Position numbers and translations under genes: made by a program
Assembly: GCA_020160755.1 (NCBI GenBank)
Contig: JAIUPN010000013.1
Coordinates: 1 to 64,000, forward strand
Source of the DNA: Pseudomonadota bacterium
GTDB lineage: Bacteria; Pseudomonadota; Alphaproteobacteria; Sphingomonadales; Sphingomonadaceae
Direction of reading: 5' to 3'
DNA: 64,000 nucleotides
Shown: piece by piece, positions 17,211-25,062 of the stretch
How positions within the stretch are numbered: the stretch's first letter is position 1
How the letters are laid out: each line of letters opens with the position of its first letter
The notes under the pieces: model-generated
What the model saw: only the letters and a program-made list of their open reading frames with translations
Told to the model about the DNA's origin: nothing
The model's database searches: none

Positions 17211-17591
17211 CTAGCTCCGGTAGCGGCGGATCGCGCGCTTCCATTCGCGTTCGTCGACCCGCTCCTTGATGCAGATCGCGTTCTTGTCCCAACTGACGAC
17301 TTCAAGGCGGAGCGGTTCGACGCGGCGGCCGGAACTCCAGGCGCATTGCCGGCACCAGAAATGGCGGCACGCCTTGCGAAGATTGTCGTCCCAGCCTTTG
17401 CGGTGAAAGCGGTACCAAAGCAGCCCCGCATCGAACTTGGCGTGATGACCGCAGCGGCAAACGGGCTGCACCGCATAATGCCAAATTGCGGCTTCGAAGA
17501 TGTGCGTGGCGCGCGGAACACCCGATTTCGTATGCTGCACGTCACAGCGCCAGCACCAGCTGATCGGCGTCGGCGGCGGCTGTGGTCTCAC
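17211..17591 (-). CDS. Small cysteine-rich (zinc-ribbon-like) protein
   Basis: A 126-residue protein with CWRC, CRCGHH and CRQC clusters that could bind one or two zinc ions. I do not recognise the family. It begins at a GTG and overlaps the upstream DUF6771 gene by about 50 bases in another frame. It lies 10 bases before the SRAP-like gene, so it belongs to the same leftward operon. The exact start is uncertain. Confidence 0.6.
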   Translation of the reverse strand: MRPQPPPTPISWCWRCDVQHTKSGVPRATHIFEAAIWHYAVQPVCRCGHHAKFDAGLLWYRFHRKGWDDNLRKACRHFWCRQCAWSSGRRVEPLRLEVVSWDKNAICIKERVDEREWKRAIRRYRS

Positions 17592-17733
17592 CGTGGATGC
17601 GCGCGATCATCAGCGCCAGTTCCTGCGCTGCCGCTTCGCGTATGATTTCCGTTGGCGCGGTGAGGCCGACGCGCGCCCATCCTGGGGCGTCAAGGAGTGC
17701 GCGTGCGACTCGGTCAGGGTCGATTCTCATCAT
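17542..17733 (-). CDS. DUF6771 family small protein
   Basis: A 63-residue protein with the pattern RIDPDRVARALLDAPGWA followed by a helical second half (IREAAAQELALMIA). This agrees with DUF6771, a small family of unknown function common in sphingomonad mobile DNA. It is the first gene of the leftward group. Two adjacent ATG codons offer alternative starts. Confidence 0.62.
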   Translation of the reverse strand: MMRIDPDRVARALLDAPGWARVGLTAPTEIIREAAAQELALMIARIHGETTAAADADQLVLAL

Positions 17734-18763
17734 GGATCAATGAGAACATAAAAAGAACAACTGAGCAAGCTGCGGTACGCGCGCGCGGGCCCGGCTTCGC
17801 GATGCCGCCGCCACGCAAGCGGACCCGGCGCAAGCCGAACGGACGGGCTCGGCCGTCCGGGCGTCCGCCCATTTCGGCATTTTCCAAGAAACCGCCCAAT
17901 AGCAATCGGCCCGAAACGCCAAAGCCGGTGTCTTTGGAGCCCAGGATACCCTGTGTTAAGCTTGGCTGTGCGGGGCGCACGCTGGTCGATCATGCTGTGC
18001 GCCGGGTCAGTGACGCCGAATCATAGAGAGGAAAGATTACTCCAGATTGGCAAACCTTGTACGGAAAAGACAAACTATCCCGGCTGCAGGAAAGTTTTGT
18101 TTTCGAGAATGGCGAGGTTTCCCTAACGGCGGCCGCGTCGGTGGAGGGGCCTCTGGTGCCGATAAAGGGACCGGTCTCATCATTCCGATAACAGTCGGCC
18201 GGGCACGCGACCCGCTTGGCCGTATCTGGGCGGCGCTCCGCGTCCAGACCCCGGTTTTCCGGGCGCGGGGTGCCGTCATTTTCAGGGGCTAAGGTCACCC
18301 GGGGCTGCGCTCGGAATATTCGCTTCGGCGAGTGCGCGCCTACAAGCTACCTGACCGCCATATCCAACGGTCAGAAGCCACGCATTAACCCGACGTGGCA
18401 GCGCGGAGAGCCCGCGAGCCGCATTGGTCGCGCGAGGCCGGTGATGGGGTGAGGGCGCCGCGCATCCATGCGGCGTGGTGCACGCAGAGCTGACGTCGCC
18501 ACTGCTATCTCATGGCATTGCTGCCCGTCAGTTCGGGAGGCCACCTCCCCTATATCGCTCCCCTTCTTTCCGCTGACCGAGCCAGTCCTCTCAGTGACAC
18601 AGTGATCGGTTTTCGGCTTCCGCACGCCCCGGCGCGGGCGGCGAGGTGAGCGCGCGCATGCGGGCGGCGGCGAGGGCCGAGGGAACGGCGCCACAGAGGA
18701 GAGAAGGGTCGGGAAGAGTGTCGCCGGGAAATGGTTCGCGCGCGACATTCGAAAGTAAGTGTC
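17734..18763. other. One-kilobase non-coding stretch
   Basis: About 1 kb between divergent operons with no supported gene. A long open frame on the minus strand runs through part of it but continues antisense to DUF736 and DUF2493 and has no domain. The stretch must hold the promoters of the leftward SRAP operon and the rightward DUF736 gene. I see no clear tRNA or attachment repeat, though a junction between the defence region and the conjugative element could lie here. Confidence 0.5.
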
Positions 18764-19231
18764 ATGAATATCGGTGAAATCAGGAATGTGAATGATCGTC
18801 TGACCGGCTCGATCGCGACCCGCACGATCGACCTCCCGCGCATCGGTTTGCGCAAGGTCGAGAGCATGAACCCGCGGGCACCCGTTTACGAGGTGCTGGC
18901 GCTCAACGTCGCCCGGCGCTGGGTGCAGGTCGGGGCGCTCTGGGAAGCGGCGTCGAAGAAGACCGGCGAAGTTTTCCTCGCGGGCAATGTCGACGACCCG
19001 AGCCTCCCCGAACCGCTGCCGGTGGCGCTGTTTCCGTCCGAAGACGGCGGCTACACCATCGCGTGGCGCCGCGAGACCGTCCGTGCCGAGTTCGGCGGCG
19101 GCTTCGGCGCGAGCACGCGCAGCTATGACGAGCAGCCGCAGGACCGCGGCTTCGGCGAGAGCACGGCGGGCTCGAACGGCGCGCTGATGGGCGCCGGCGC
19201 CGACCTCGACGACGAGGTGCCCTTCGGCTGA
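18764..19231 (+). CDS. DUF736 family protein
   Basis: A 155-residue protein. It begins MNIGEIRNVNDRLTGSI and later has PRAPVYEVLALNVARRWVQVG, the typical DUF736 pattern. The C-terminal third is Gly-rich and disordered. DUF736 genes mark alphaproteobacterial plasmids and ICEs and often stand beside DUF2493 genes, as here. Function is unknown. The start is the ATG at 18764. A strong terminator follows directly, so the gene is its own unit. Confidence 0.85.
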   Translation: MNIGEIRNVNDRLTGSIATRTIDLPRIGLRKVESMNPRAPVYEVLALNVARRWVQVGALWEAASKKTGEVFLAGNVDDPSLPEPLPVALFPSEDGGYTIAWRRETVRAEFGGGFGASTRSYDEQPQDRGFGESTAGSNGALMGAGADLDDEVPFG

Positions 19232-19247
19232 CGAAGGCGCCGCAACC

Positions 19248-19285
19248 GGGCCGGGAGGCGCTGCTGCGCTCCCGGCCCCTTTTTC
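19248..19285 (+). terminator. Rho-independent terminator after DUF736
   Basis: A perfect 10-base stem: GGGCCGGGAG at 19248-19257 pairs with CTCCCGGCCC at 19269-19278 around an 11-base loop, followed by CTTTTTC. It ends DUF736 transcription 17 bases after the stop codon. Confidence 0.9.
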
Positions 19286-19309
19286 ATTCAAATGTGAAGG
19301 AGGCCCATC

Positions 19310-20362
19310 ATGGCCACTACTTCTTCCGCACACCGCGTTGATAGCTTTGCAGACCTTCGCGCCCTCTATGCCGAGCAAATCGCCACGCCCGAATTCCAGG
19401 CATCGTTCGGCGATCCCATCCCGCTTTCGATCATCGAACCCGGTGACGAGCCGGGCGAGCATGAGATGCCCGAACCCTTCGCGGCGCAGGCCGAATGCGG
19501 CGGGATCATCGCGACGATCTTCGACCTCTTCAACGACACGAGGCTCGCGCCGCTTTCCGCCGAGATCGCCTGGGGGGTCGTGAACAGTTTCCACTTCGTC
19601 GCCGGGAAACTCGAACGCCGCGAGGATGCGCTCGCGGCCGAGATCGGCGACATGGTCCGGCGCCCGGACATGAGCGAGGTGTTCAACAGCGAGCTCGAGG
19701 AAAAGCGGCTCCTGTGCCAGTCGACGGCCGAACAGCGCGCGGCGATCGAATGCATGCGTGACTATGCCGCCGAAATGTATCGCGCCCAGTCGGGATGGCC
19801 CTGGTCGCCGGCGCGCGGATCGCGGGCATCTTCCGCTTCGACCGCAAGCCAGATCGCGGCGCAGGACTTCCTGCGCGAACGCGCGCTCGAGGCGCGCGAA
19901 CGCTATCTGCCGCAGGGACCGGTCGTCGTCTTCTCCGGGCCCGCGCAATGGCACGACTGGGAGATGCTTTGGCGGCGGCTCGACGAGATCCGCGCCCGCG
20001 TGCCCCATATGACGCTGGTGACGACCGGGCAGCGCAAGGGCGCCGACGCGATCGCCGCGGCATGGGCGGCGCGATCCGAAACCCGCGTCCCCGTCGTGGC
20101 CTTCGGCCTCTACGGGACGGGGCGCAAGACCGCCTTCACCCGCAACCGAAAGCTCGCCGAACTTCGCCCCGTCGAGGCGGTGGTTTGCGAGGGATCGGGA
20201 TTGCAAGCCAATCTCTACCAGACGCTGCGTCAGGCCAATGTCCCGATCCACGCCTTCCGCAAGACGGATCAGGCGCCCGCGAAGGAAAGCGCTGCTCGTC
20301 GCCCCACCGCGCATGGCGCGATGAAAGCGGTCCGTGCCGATCCGATGTTCGCCGCCGCCTGA
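19310..20362 (+). CDS. DUF2493 (YpsA/SLOG-related) protein, copy 1
   Basis: A 350-residue protein of the DUF2493 family. The N-terminal 190 residues are helical. The C-terminal Rossmann domain begins PVVVFSGPAQW and continues LVTTGQRKGADAIAAAWAA and VEAVVCEGSG, the YpsA-like SLOG signature. An AAGGAGG ribosome site precedes the ATG. A paralogue with the same order of motifs lies at 20807-21793. Members are standard passengers of sphingomonad conjugative elements, with unknown function; the fold suggests binding of a nucleotide-type ligand. Confidence 0.85.
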   Translation: MATTSSAHRVDSFADLRALYAEQIATPEFQASFGDPIPLSIIEPGDEPGEHEMPEPFAAQAECGGIIATIFDLFNDTRLAPLSAEIAWGVVNSFHFVAGKLERREDALAAEIGDMVRRPDMSEVFNSELEEKRLLCQSTAEQRAAIECMRDYAAEMYRAQSGWPWSPARGSRASSASTASQIAAQDFLRERALEARERYLPQGPVVVFSGPAQWHDWEMLWRRLDEIRARVPHMTLVTTGQRKGADAIAAAWAARSETRVPVVAFGLYGTGRKTAFTRNRKLAELRPVEAVVCEGSGLQANLYQTLRQANVPIHAFRKTDQAPAKESAARRPTAHGAMKAVRADPMFAAA

Positions 20363-20806
20363 CATCGGCCGGGCCAGAGGCCCGACCGTCAGCTTGTTTC
20401 CCTGAGCCGGTGCGCTGACGCGCGCCGGCTTTTCTTTTGCTGCGGGGGATTGCTGCACGCCCCCATAGGCCGCACCGAAAGAGACGCACCGCAGTGCTCG
20501 CATATCGCGCCGCGTAAGGCCGAGAACCTTTGCGGTTTGGGGGCATCGAGCCCCCAATCCGCAAGTCTCTTCCTCTCTCTCAAGTCGTCTTAGTGTGGCA
20601 CGGGGCCGCATCGGCCTCAAGGACGGCGGGGCCCCACCATTTTCCCTGGCGGGTCGGACGCGGGGCCTTCTCCTTCTACGGGCGGCGGCCGCCAGCGAAA
20701 ATCGTGACCCCCACCGCCGCTTCGCGGTCGGGCTTCGCCCGATCCTTGACCCCGATGCTCGGAGCCCGTGCAGGGGGAATGACCTCTCAATCTAAAGGAG
20801 GTCAAT
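20363..20806. other. Spacer between the DUF2493 paralogues
   Basis: About 440 bases with no supported gene. A hairpin CGGGCC-AGA-GGCCCG occurs about 10 bases after the first DUF2493 gene but lacks a T-run. The rest should carry the promoter of the second copy. A good ribosome site (AAAGGAGG) lies just before 20807. Confidence 0.5.
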
Positions 20807-21793
20807 ATGACGACGTTCAAACGCAGCATCAGGGATTTTTCGGAAATCGCCGCTCTCATCTCGGAGGAGACGGGAGACGCGAACGACAGCTTCAATGCCG
20901 CTTTCGACACCGATCTCGAACGCAGTAGGCTGGGGCGCAGCGAGGAGGAACTCACGTGCGATATGCCCGATGCGATGCAGGTGCAGCTTGCCGTCGAGCT
21001 TATGATCACAACCCTATTCGACGTGTTGCGCGATACGCGCATCGAAAGCGCGGCCGAACGGATCGCGTGGGGGATCGTCCACAGCTTCCACCGCGTCGCC
21101 GGACAGTTCGCGGGGCAGGCTGACCGGGCGGCGCAGGAGGTGCGCGAGCTGCTGCGCTCGGCCGATGGCAGCGAGATCCACGGGACCCAGTTGGAGGAAC
21201 AGCAGCAGCTTCTGGAATCGCTGGATGAAGCGAGCGATGCGATCGCCTGCATGCGCGACCATGCCGCCGAAATCTTCCATGCCGAGACGGGGCGGCCGTG
21301 GTCGGCGCCGAAGGCGACGCTGGTATCGTCGAAGCGCACAGCGTCGGTTATCGCGGGCACCGATTATCTCGCCGCGCGCCGCCAGCGCCGCCTCGCGCAG
21401 CATTTTCCAGCTGGGCCGCTGGTGGTCTTCTCCGGGGGTGCCCGCTGGGCCGACCATCGCCCGATCTACAGGGCGCTTGATGACATGAAGGCCGCCCGCC
21501 CCGACATGGTGCTGGTCACTACTGCGCAGGACAGGGGTGCCGATGCGATTGCGGCGGCGTGGGCGGCAAGGACCAGAACGCCGCTGGTCGCGCTGGGGAT
21601 CGACAAGGCACGTTGGGGGAACCGGGCCGGGTTCGTCCGCAACGACCAGATCGCGCGGTTGCAACCGGTCGATGCCGTGGTCGCTGAAGGAACCGGAGTG
21701 CAGTCGCAGCTCGTGCGGGTGCTGCGAGCAGCGGGGATCGACCCGGTGCTGCTCCCGCATCAGGGCGAGCCGCGCGAGCGGGCGCGGGGCTAG
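20807..21793 (+). CDS. DUF2493 (YpsA/SLOG-related) protein, copy 2
   Basis: A 328-residue paralogue of the protein at 19310-20362. It shares ERIAWGIVHSFHRVAGQ in the helical part, then PLVVFSGGARW, LVTTAQDRGADAIAAAWAA and VDAVVAEGTG in the SLOG-like part. The two copies differ at many positions but keep every motif, so both look functional. It has its own ribosome site and ends at a strong terminator. The role is unknown; two diverged copies might bind different ligands. Confidence 0.85.
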   Translation: MTTFKRSIRDFSEIAALISEETGDANDSFNAAFDTDLERSRLGRSEEELTCDMPDAMQVQLAVELMITTLFDVLRDTRIESAAERIAWGIVHSFHRVAGQFAGQADRAAQEVRELLRSADGSEIHGTQLEEQQQLLESLDEASDAIACMRDHAAEIFHAETGRPWSAPKATLVSSKRTASVIAGTDYLAARRQRRLAQHFPAGPLVVFSGGARWADHRPIYRALDDMKAARPDMVLVTTAQDRGADAIAAAWAARTRTPLVALGIDKARWGNRAGFVRNDQIARLQPVDAVVAEGTGVQSQLVRVLRAAGIDPVLLPHQGEPRERARG

Positions 21794-21800
21794 GAAGGCG

Positions 21801-21845
21801 AGGGGATCGCTCCGGGCGCAGGCTCGGACCGATCCCCTTTTTTTC
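21801..21845 (+). terminator. Rho-independent terminator after second DUF2493 gene
   Basis: AGGGGATCG at 21801-21809 pairs with CGATCCCCT at 21830-21838, a 9-base perfect stem. A run of seven T residues at 21838-21844 follows. It lies 8 bases after the stop codon. Confidence 0.9.
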
Positions 21846-21988
21846 ATCGAGCGTCCTGTCGCCGCCCTCGGGGAACCGGACGCGGGAGCGCCCGGTCCCG
21901 TCGGGCGGCGATGCGGTGCGGGTCGCACCGGCCTCCTGCGCGCGGCTCCGCCGTGCTCGTCGCAGGGACCATCCCTTCGGGATGGGTG

Positions 21989-22240
21989 TCATTTGTTGGG
22001 GGTTGCTGACGACAGGGTTTTGAGCGCCGCAATTGCGGCGCCTCCACCGGCGCGGATCGCAAGCTCGACGACTTCCCGAAACTCCCGCTCTGTGAGGGTC
22101 TCGACGGGGTGCTCGGGCACGATCGCGGCATATTTGCCGCGCAGCGCGCGGCGGGCTTTTTCGACGTCTTCGGCGACCTTGCGCTGGCGCGCTTCGAGGT
22201 CGGCGAGACGTTCGCGTTCACTCTTCTTGGGCATGTCCAT
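21989..22240 (-). CDS. Small charged helical protein, TraD-like accessory of mobilisation
   Basis: An 83-residue protein starting MDMPKKSERERLADLEARQRK: a charged, probably coiled-coil N-terminus, then a short domain with EHPVETLTEREF and a Gly/Ala-rich end. I chose the ATG at 22240, preceded by GGAAG. Small proteins of this type stand beside relaxase modules in alphaproteobacteria. It diverges from the RHH-traD-traI operon across the repeat region at 22441-22622. It may be a relaxosome accessory factor; this is context only. Confidence 0.6.
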   Translation of the reverse strand: MDMPKKSERERLADLEARQRKVAEDVEKARRALRGKYAAIVPEHPVETLTEREFREVVELAIRAGGGAAIAALKTLSSATPNK

Positions 22241-22440
22241 CTTCCTTTCGATGGTCTGCCCGCCACGCAGCTTTCTATCGAATGGATATCCCATGAATCA
22301 ACCCTTCCGAGAATATGCCCGGCGTGCCGCCGGGAAGGAAGAAATCCCCCTGGCGGGGGAGCCCGCGCGCCTTCCGGCACGAGGCGTCGCAGCGACACGG
22401 TCGCTGCGGTGGGCGGACGCACGCCGTTGGCGTTTGTAAT

Positions 22441-22494
22441 GCACCCTACGCACGGGTGCTGCGCCGCGCTCTGGCCTGCAAAATGGCGCATTTT
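22441..22494. repeat. Two short inverted repeats in the candidate oriT region
   Basis: GCACCC at 22441-22446 pairs with GGGTGC at 22454-22459 across a 7-base loop. AAAATG at 22480-22485 pairs with CATTTT at 22489-22494 across GCG. Both lie in the 470-base non-coding gap just upstream of the relaxase operon, where MOB-F elements usually keep oriT. No nic sequence can be assigned with certainty. Confidence 0.5.
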
Positions 22495-22530
22495 CGCGCA
22501 AATTCACGAGAGCGCCGTCGGGCGCCACAT

Positions 22531-22622
22531 GTCGGACGTGTCGGACAAGCCCGGCGGACTTTGTCGGACATCGCCGCTAACCCGTTGATCCCCCGCGCCA
22601 TCTCCTGTCCGACGCGTCGGAC
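22531..22622. repeat. oriT: GTCGGAC iterons and 16-base palindrome, probable oriT/RHH binding region
   Basis: The heptamer GTCGGAC occurs at 22531-22537, 22540-22546, 22563-22569 and 22616-22622, and inverted (GTCCGAC) at 22607-22613. The last two form the perfect palindrome GTCCGACGCGTCGGAC at 22607-22622. A GCGCC/GGCGC inverted repeat lies just before, at 22512-22525. The array ends about 90 bases before the ribbon-helix-helix gene that opens the traD-traI operon. Direct repeats plus a palindrome here are what one expects of binding sites for that protein, serving as oriT accessory sites, as an autoregulatory operator, or both. Confidence 0.65.
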
Positions 22623-22714
22623 GCATTAGCCATTGGAATATAGGGCCTTTTCGGCTATGATGGAGCCGCTTCACAACCTCATGTCCAAAGGCTCCACTTT
22701 TCTGGAGCATCACT

Positions 22715-23038
22715 TTGGCAAAATTGTCTCTCCGGCTCGACGACGCTCTTTACGATCGTCTGCTCGCCTCGGCGGACGCGGCGGGCATGACCCCGTCCGC
22801 CTATATCCGCGAAGCACTCGAACAGCTTAATGGCGCCGATCCCTTTGGCTTCCACGCCCGCTTCGATGAACTTCATTCGACCGTTATCCAGATCCTCGCG
22901 ATCCTCGCGTCCGACGTCGGCGCGCGCGAGCCTCGGGCGCTCGCCAAGGGGATGGAGGATACCCTCCGATTGCTCCGCGAACGGGGGCTGCCGACGGGCG
23001 ACGATCGTACCCTCACAAGGGGAGGGCCGCAGTCATGA
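22715..23038 (+). CDS. Ribbon-helix-helix relaxosome accessory protein
   Basis: A 107-residue protein with an N-terminal RHH motif: AKLSLRLDDALYDRLLASA, then GMTPSAYIREALEQL. A helical second half follows. Translation appears to start at a TTG at 22715, 9 bases after GGAG. Its stop overlaps the traD start (ATGA), tying it to the coupling protein and relaxase. Proteins in this position bind oriT and help the relaxase, like TrwA of R388. The GTCGGAC repeats just upstream are its likely targets. Confidence 0.8.
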   Translation: MAKLSLRLDDALYDRLLASADAAGMTPSAYIREALEQLNGADPFGFHARFDELHSTVIQILAILASDVGAREPRALAKGMEDTLRLLRERGLPTGDDRTLTRGGPQS

Positions 23039-25062
23039 GCATCTTCCGCAACGACACGCTCGGCAGTTGGACGCGCGGCGGTCAGGCCATCGTCCATAAT
23101 GTCCGTATGACCACCCAGGTCTTCTTCCAGACCGTGATGGCGGGAACCGCGATCTGGATCATCGGTGCCATCTGGTACGCGCTCGAAAAGTCGGGCGACT
23201 ATCAGCGCTACCTTCTCCTCAAATATGCCGAGGCCATGTTCAAGGCCGATACCGCGCGGGGGACCACCGACCCGGTGCTTTTTCGTACTCCCGAGGGGAG
23301 TGAATATTGGACCTCGGCCGACTTGCTCATCGGTGCGCCGATCATGAAAGAGGCGCTGAAGACGCTCGAGAGCGATATCATCACCGGGGCGATCCTCTCC
23401 GGCTTCTTCGCGCTCGGCGCACTCCTTGTCGCCTGGTTCTATTTCACCCGGATGGGGCGCGGGCTCGGCTCGAACGAATATCTGCGCGGCGCGCGCTTCG
23501 GGTCCGTCTGGCAGATCCGCCGCGCGCTCTGGCGCGAGCGCAAGGGGAGTTTCGCGATCGGCGGGGTCAAGGTTCCGCTCGCCTTCGAACCCGAACATAT
23601 ATTGATCTGCGGCGCTCCCGGCACGGGGAAGACCAACATGATCGTCAAGATGCTCGCCGGTATCCGCGCCTCGGGCCGGCGCGCGATCGTCTATGATACC
23701 GCCGGCACCTTCGTCGAGAAATTCTACCGGCCCGGGAAGGACATCCTCCTCAATCCGCTCGACGAGCGCACCGCCATCTGGTCGCCCTGGGTCGATGTCC
23801 CGCGCGACTATCATTATGACCAGATCGCGGAATCGATGATCCCCGACAAGCATGGCGATCCCTTCTGGTCGAAGGCGGCGCGCGGCACATTGGTCGCGGT
23901 CATGCGCAAGCTTGCTACCGAGAAGCGCACCTATGTCTCGGCGCTCCTCGAGACCATCGTGCGTTCGCCGCTGAAGACCCTCGGCGCCTATGTCGCGGGG
24001 ACCGATGCGGCGGCCTTTGTGTCGTCGGAAGGCGAGCGGACCTCGGCGGGGGTGCAGGCCGAGCTTGCCTCGGTAATGCGCAGCTTCGCCTATCTCGACG
24101 ATACCGACGATGGTCTCTCGATCCGCGACTGGGTGACCACCGAGGGGGATGACAGCTGGCTTTTCATCACCGTCAAGGCCGACCAGCTTCCCTCGCTCCG
24201 TCCCCTGATCACCGTCTGGCTCGACATTGCGATCAGCGCGATCATGAGCCTTGAACCCGATCAGGCCCGGCGCCTCTATTGCGTGATCGACGAGCTGCCG
24301 AGCCTCCAGAAACTGCCCTCGCTTTCGGACTTTCTTGCCCGTGCCCGCAAATATGGCGGCTGCGGCATATTGGGGTTCCAGTCCTATCCGCAGCTGAAAG
24401 CAACCTATGGCCAGGAGGAAGCCGCCGCTGTCACCGGCTATTGCTCGACTTGGGTCGCGCTGAGGGGCAATGACGGCGACACCGCCGATCTCGTTTCGAA
24501 GAATCTGGGCCAGGTCGAACAGGTCGAAGCCAATGAAGGGATGAGCTACGGCGTCAATGATATGCGCGACGGGGTCAATCTCTCGCGCATCCAGGTGACG
24601 CGGCCGCTCGTCCTCAACACCGAGGTCACGAATCTGCCGAACCTTGCGGGCTTTTTGCGGTTCGGCCGCGGCTTGCCGGCGATCCGTTTCGACGATCGCT
24701 ACAATCGGACGCCGTCCCCCTCCGACGCCTTCATCGAACGAAGCGATCCCCCGCTGCGCACCGCGCCGACGCCTTTGCTGCCTGCTCCCGCTGCTCCATC
24801 CAAACCGCCTGCCATGCGCAAGCGTTCCCCGAAGCGAGCCTCCGGTTCGGCGGCGCCCGAGCTCCCGTTGGGCCCGATGGCAACTGCTGGCGATGGCGAC
24901 AAAGGCGACGGAAAGGCACCGATCGCTCCTGCCGGTGTGACCGGCGGGCATGACGCCGACGCGCCGCTCGCGCGCCTCGAGATCATTGCCACGCCGTGGA
25001 CGCACTCGCTTCGCCAGCACGGCCGCCCGGGTGGTCGCCGCAGTCCGGCGAAGCCGGCATGA
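23035..25062 (+). CDS. traD: Type IV coupling protein TraD/TrwB
   Basis: A 675-residue VirD4-type ATPase that passes the relaxase-DNA complex to the mating channel. Two membrane segments (about 28-50 and 116-138) anchor it in the inner membrane. Walker A is GAPGTGKT at 193-200, and Walker B lies in RLYCVIDELPSL. The C-terminal 100 residues are Pro/Ala-rich and probably disordered. It overlaps the RHH gene upstream and the relaxase gene downstream, both as ATGA, so the three form one operon. Confidence 0.93.
   Translation: MSIFRNDTLGSWTRGGQAIVHNVRMTTQVFFQTVMAGTAIWIIGAIWYALEKSGDYQRYLLLKYAEAMFKADTARGTTDPVLFRTPEGSEYWTSADLLIGAPIMKEALKTLESDIITGAILSGFFALGALLVAWFYFTRMGRGLGSNEYLRGARFGSVWQIRRALWRERKGSFAIGGVKVPLAFEPEHILICGAPGTGKTNMIVKMLAGIRASGRRAIVYDTAGTFVEKFYRPGKDILLNPLDERTAIWSPWVDVPRDYHYDQIAESMIPDKHGDPFWSKAARGTLVAVMRKLATEKRTYVSALLETIVRSPLKTLGAYVAGTDAAAFVSSEGERTSAGVQAELASVMRSFAYLDDTDDGLSIRDWVTTEGDDSWLFITVKADQLPSLRPLITVWLDIAISAIMSLEPDQARRLYCVIDELPSLQKLPSLSDFLARARKYGGCGILGFQSYPQLKATYGQEEAAAVTGYCSTWVALRGNDGDTADLVSKNLGQVEQVEANEGMSYGVNDMRDGVNLSRIQVTRPLVLNTEVTNLPNLAGFLRFGRGLPAIRFDDRYNRTPSPSDAFIERSDPPLRTAPTPLLPAPAAPSKPPAMRKRSPKRASGSAAPELPLGPMATAGDGDKGDGKAPIAPAGVTGGHDADAPLARLEIIATPWTHSLRQHGRPGGRRSPAKPA

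Noticed and set aside
18371..20620. A 749-codon open frame on the minus strand
   Set aside because: It runs antisense to DUF736 and the first DUF2493 gene, which have clear domains and ribosome sites. It shows no domain and is a by-product of high GC.
21965..21995. Hairpin CCATCCC-TTC-GGGATGG as a terminator
   Set aside because: No T-run on either strand. It lies at the end of the small minus-strand gene and I could not decide on a role.
22512..22622. Possible CRISPR array
   Set aside because: The repeated unit is only 7 bases with irregular spacing and includes an inverted copy, so it is an iteron/operator type array.
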